The position numbers and the translations under genes are program-made. This document shows positions 62,349-64,000 of a stretch of 64,000 nucleotides of DNA, in pieces. Under the pieces are notes generated by a model. The model had not been told where the DNA came from. It worked only from the letters and a program-made list of their open reading frames with translations, and searched no databases. The stretch covers positions 175,986-239,985 of the forward strand of contig NZ_LFBV01000001.1 in assembly GCF_001905345.1 (NCBI RefSeq), written 5' to 3'. The stretch comes from Streptomyces uncialis. GTDB taxonomy: Bacteria > Actinomycetota > Actinomycetes > Streptomycetales > Streptomycetaceae. How positions within the stretch are numbered: position 1 is the stretch's first letter; each line of letters begins with the position of its first letter.

Positions 62349-63001
62349 GGACAACTCCTGCGGTGGGCCCGCTCGATGCGACGGACGGTCGGAGCCATCA
62401 CAGCCCCTCGCGTACCGTCTGTCGATCGGATTTCCCGCCCGACCGGCTCACCGCCCGACCGGTCGGCCGTCCTTCGCCGCACGAACACCACCTGCCTGCC
62501 TGCCTGCTTACCCACCTGTCGGAGCCGACCCGACGCCTTCCCCATGGACCCGGGGGTCCGCCGCCGGCATCGCGCTGTGCGCGCCTCCACCCGGGACGCC
62601 GGGTGGATGACCTTGAGGCGGACGCCTCATGTCGCCGTAGGTGGCTTCGAAGGGCTCCGTGGAGCGATTCCAGGCCGTGCGCGGGTCCCGATTTCGGCGG
62701 GCCGTGACGCCGGGCGGCGAAATCCCTGTGCGGCGATCTGGCGAGCTTTCGCGCTTCGCGCGTAGGGGGGATCAAGTGGATGCCTGGATGGCCGCTATTG
62801 AGGCGTTCGTGGGACTTCTTGAGTCGACTGTAATGCTGATGCCGGGTGTGCTAAACCTAGTTCGCGGTTCTATGGTGAACCTTGCGGAACAGGGCCTCGC
62901 CGATCGGCGGGACCCCTGCGCCGACCTCCGTCCGACGCCATGCGGCTCCCGCCTCGGTGGGTGGGAGCGCGGTTCGTCGTGCCAGAAAAGAGAGCGCCCC
63001 T
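62349..63001. other. Gap before the gyrB-type gene
   Basis: 653 bases. A CCTG tandem run (62492-62506) and a less GC-rich segment (62780-62880) are seen. The latter is open in one frame (MAAIEAFVGLLESTVMLMPG) without known similarity and probably holds the promoter of the gyrB-type gene. Confidence 0.45.
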
Positions 63002-64000
63002 GTGACCGGTCCCGGCATTCCCTCCGACCTTCCGGCCGACACCATCGCCACCGCACCCCCTACGGCACCCGCACCCGCCACCGACACGGCGCCCGCCACC
63101 GACACCGCACTCGTCACCACACCGGCACCCGCACCCGCGTCCACCACCGGCAACGTGGGGGACACGTCGTACACCGGCAGTCAGATCCAGGTCCTGGAGG
63201 GCCTGGAGGCGGTGCGCAAGCGGCCCAGTATGTACATCGGTTCGACCTGCGAGCGCGGACTGCACCACCTGGTCCACGAGATCGTCGACAACTCGGTCGA
63301 CGAGGCCCTCGCGGGGCACGCGGACCGCATCGACGTCACGATCCTGGCCGACGGCGGGATCAAGGTCGTCGACAACGGCCGCGGCATCCCGGTGGACATC
63401 GTGGCGTCCGAGGGCAGGCCCGCCCTGGAGGTCGTACTGACGGTGCTGCACGCGGGCGGCAAGTTCGGCGGCGGCGGCTACGCGGTCTCCGGCGGTCTGC
63501 ACGGCGTGGGCATGTCGGTGGTCAACGCCCTGTCGACGCGGGTGGAGGCGGAGGTGCGTTACGGCGGGCACCGCTGGAGCCAGGAGTACGAGAAGGGTGT
63601 GCCGACCGCTCCGCTCAAGCAGCACGAGGAGACCTCCGAGACCGGCACCTCGCTGACGTTCTGGGCCGACGGCGACATCTTCGAGACCACCGAGTACTCC
63701 TTCGAGACGCTGTCGCGCCGCTTCCAGGAGATGGCCTTCCTCAACAAGGGTTTGACGATCAAACTCACGGACGAGCGCGACTCCGCGAAGGCCACGGCCG
63801 GTGCCGACACCGACCAGCCGAGCGACGACACCGATGCGCACGCGCGCACGGTCTCGTACCACTACGAGGGCGGCCTGGTCGACTTCGTGAAGTACCTCAA
63901 CTCCCGCAAGGGCGAGGTGGTGCACGAGACCGTCATCGACATCGAGGCCGAGGACAAGGACAGGCTCCTGTCCCTTGAGGTCGCGATGCAGTGGAACAGC
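63002..64000 (+). CDS. gyrB: DNA gyrase subunit B-type protein (partial)
   Basis: 333 codons visible from GTG 63002; the gene leaves the window. After a 50-residue Pro/Ala/Thr N-terminus comes the GHKL ATPase: [70 protein letters not shown]. The later part ([60 protein letters not shown]) is of GyrB rather than ParE type. The neighbours are not dnaN/recF/gyrA, so it is likely a second copy. Confidence 0.9.
   Translation, partial: MTGPGIPSDLPADTIATAPPTAPAPATDTAPATDTALVTTPAPAPASTTGNVGDTSYTGSQIQVLEGLEAVRKRPSMYIGSTCERGLHHLVHEIVDNSVDEALAGHADRIDVTILADGGIKVVDNGRGIPVDIVASEGRPALEVVLTVLHAGGKFGGGGYAVSGGLHGVGMSVVNALSTRVEAEVRYGGHRWSQEYEKGVPTAPLKQHEETSETGTSLTFWADGDIFETTEYSFETLSRRFQEMAFLNKGLTIKLTDERDSAKATAGADTDQPSDDTDAHARTVSYHYEGGLVDFVKYLNSRKGEVVHETVIDIEAEDKDRLLSLEVAMQWNS

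Noticed and set aside
62641..63001. Open frame upstream of the gyrB-type gene
   Set aside because: Its 5' part has a hydrophobic stretch but no similarity or ribosome site, and it continues as a shadow frame across the gyrB-type gene.

Overview
The window is high-GC actinobacterial DNA, almost certainly a Streptomyces chromosome. Evidence: strong G/C third-position bias, ATGA/GTGA translational coupling, a complete cvnABCD conservon, a threonine dehydrogenase/KBL pair followed by a LysR gene, Streptomyces-type intergenic palindromic repeats and a tRNA-Pro(GGG). The left third (1 to about 20,985) is a siphovirus-type prophage whose left end lies outside the window. It is integrated in a metallo-beta-lactamase-fold hydrolase gene, whose 3' part resumes at about 20,977.

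Prophage layout. Genes on the minus strand from 5,262 leftwards form the packaging/head module: HNH nuclease, small ORF, small terminase, large terminase, portal, scaffold and major capsid protein (cut by the window edge). Genes on the plus strand from 5,621 to 19,155 form the early/replication module: HTH regulator, Cas4/RecB-like nuclease, DnaB-like helicase, endonuclease VII, CHC2 and TOPRIM primase parts, DUF3310 protein, metallophosphatase, sigma-like protein, class II ribonucleotide reductase, ThyX, family A DNA polymerase and dCMP deaminase. A large serine integrase on the minus strand (19,198-20,820) closes the element. A divergent switch region with inverted repeats and a near-consensus promoter (5,263-5,620) separates the two modules. 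A 17-bp motif, AAGTTGCNNAGTAGKAA, recurs in the plus-strand module, several times as the -35/spacer part of promoter-like sequences; it is probably the phage operator/stoperator or a phage-specific promoter element. Large terminase is split by a 61-bp insertion between Walker A and Walker B. The helicase needs a +1 shift at a rare TTA codon, and the primase is split in overlapping frames.

Next to the prophage (21,962-29,433) is a signalling island. A trypsin-co-occurring-domain-2-like gene is divergent from a three-gene operon: (i) a 1,372-residue protein joining a trypsin-like protease, a PknG-like kinase domain and a TPR-type C-terminus; (ii) a GlnX-like multi-pass membrane protein; (iii) a solute-binding lipoprotein. 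I consider this the strongest candidate for an undescribed system. It is followed by a conservon (cvnA-D) with a GAF protein, so two membrane-linked signalling units lie side by side.

The rest is ordinary Streptomyces chromosome: tdh-kbl-LysR; a cupin/XRE regulator with a GNAT gene; two MFS exporters; a split transketolase; tRNA-Pro; a P450; a PadR-DUF1048-DUF1048 and DrrAB-type ABC module; a TPR regulator; a benzoylformate decarboxylase-like enzyme and an amino-acid dehydrogenase; a CoA transferase; an EF-hand protein; a small secreted protein; several decayed genes (DUF1877, TetR, esterase, ABC permease); a phosphotransferase; and a gyrB-type gene running off the right edge.
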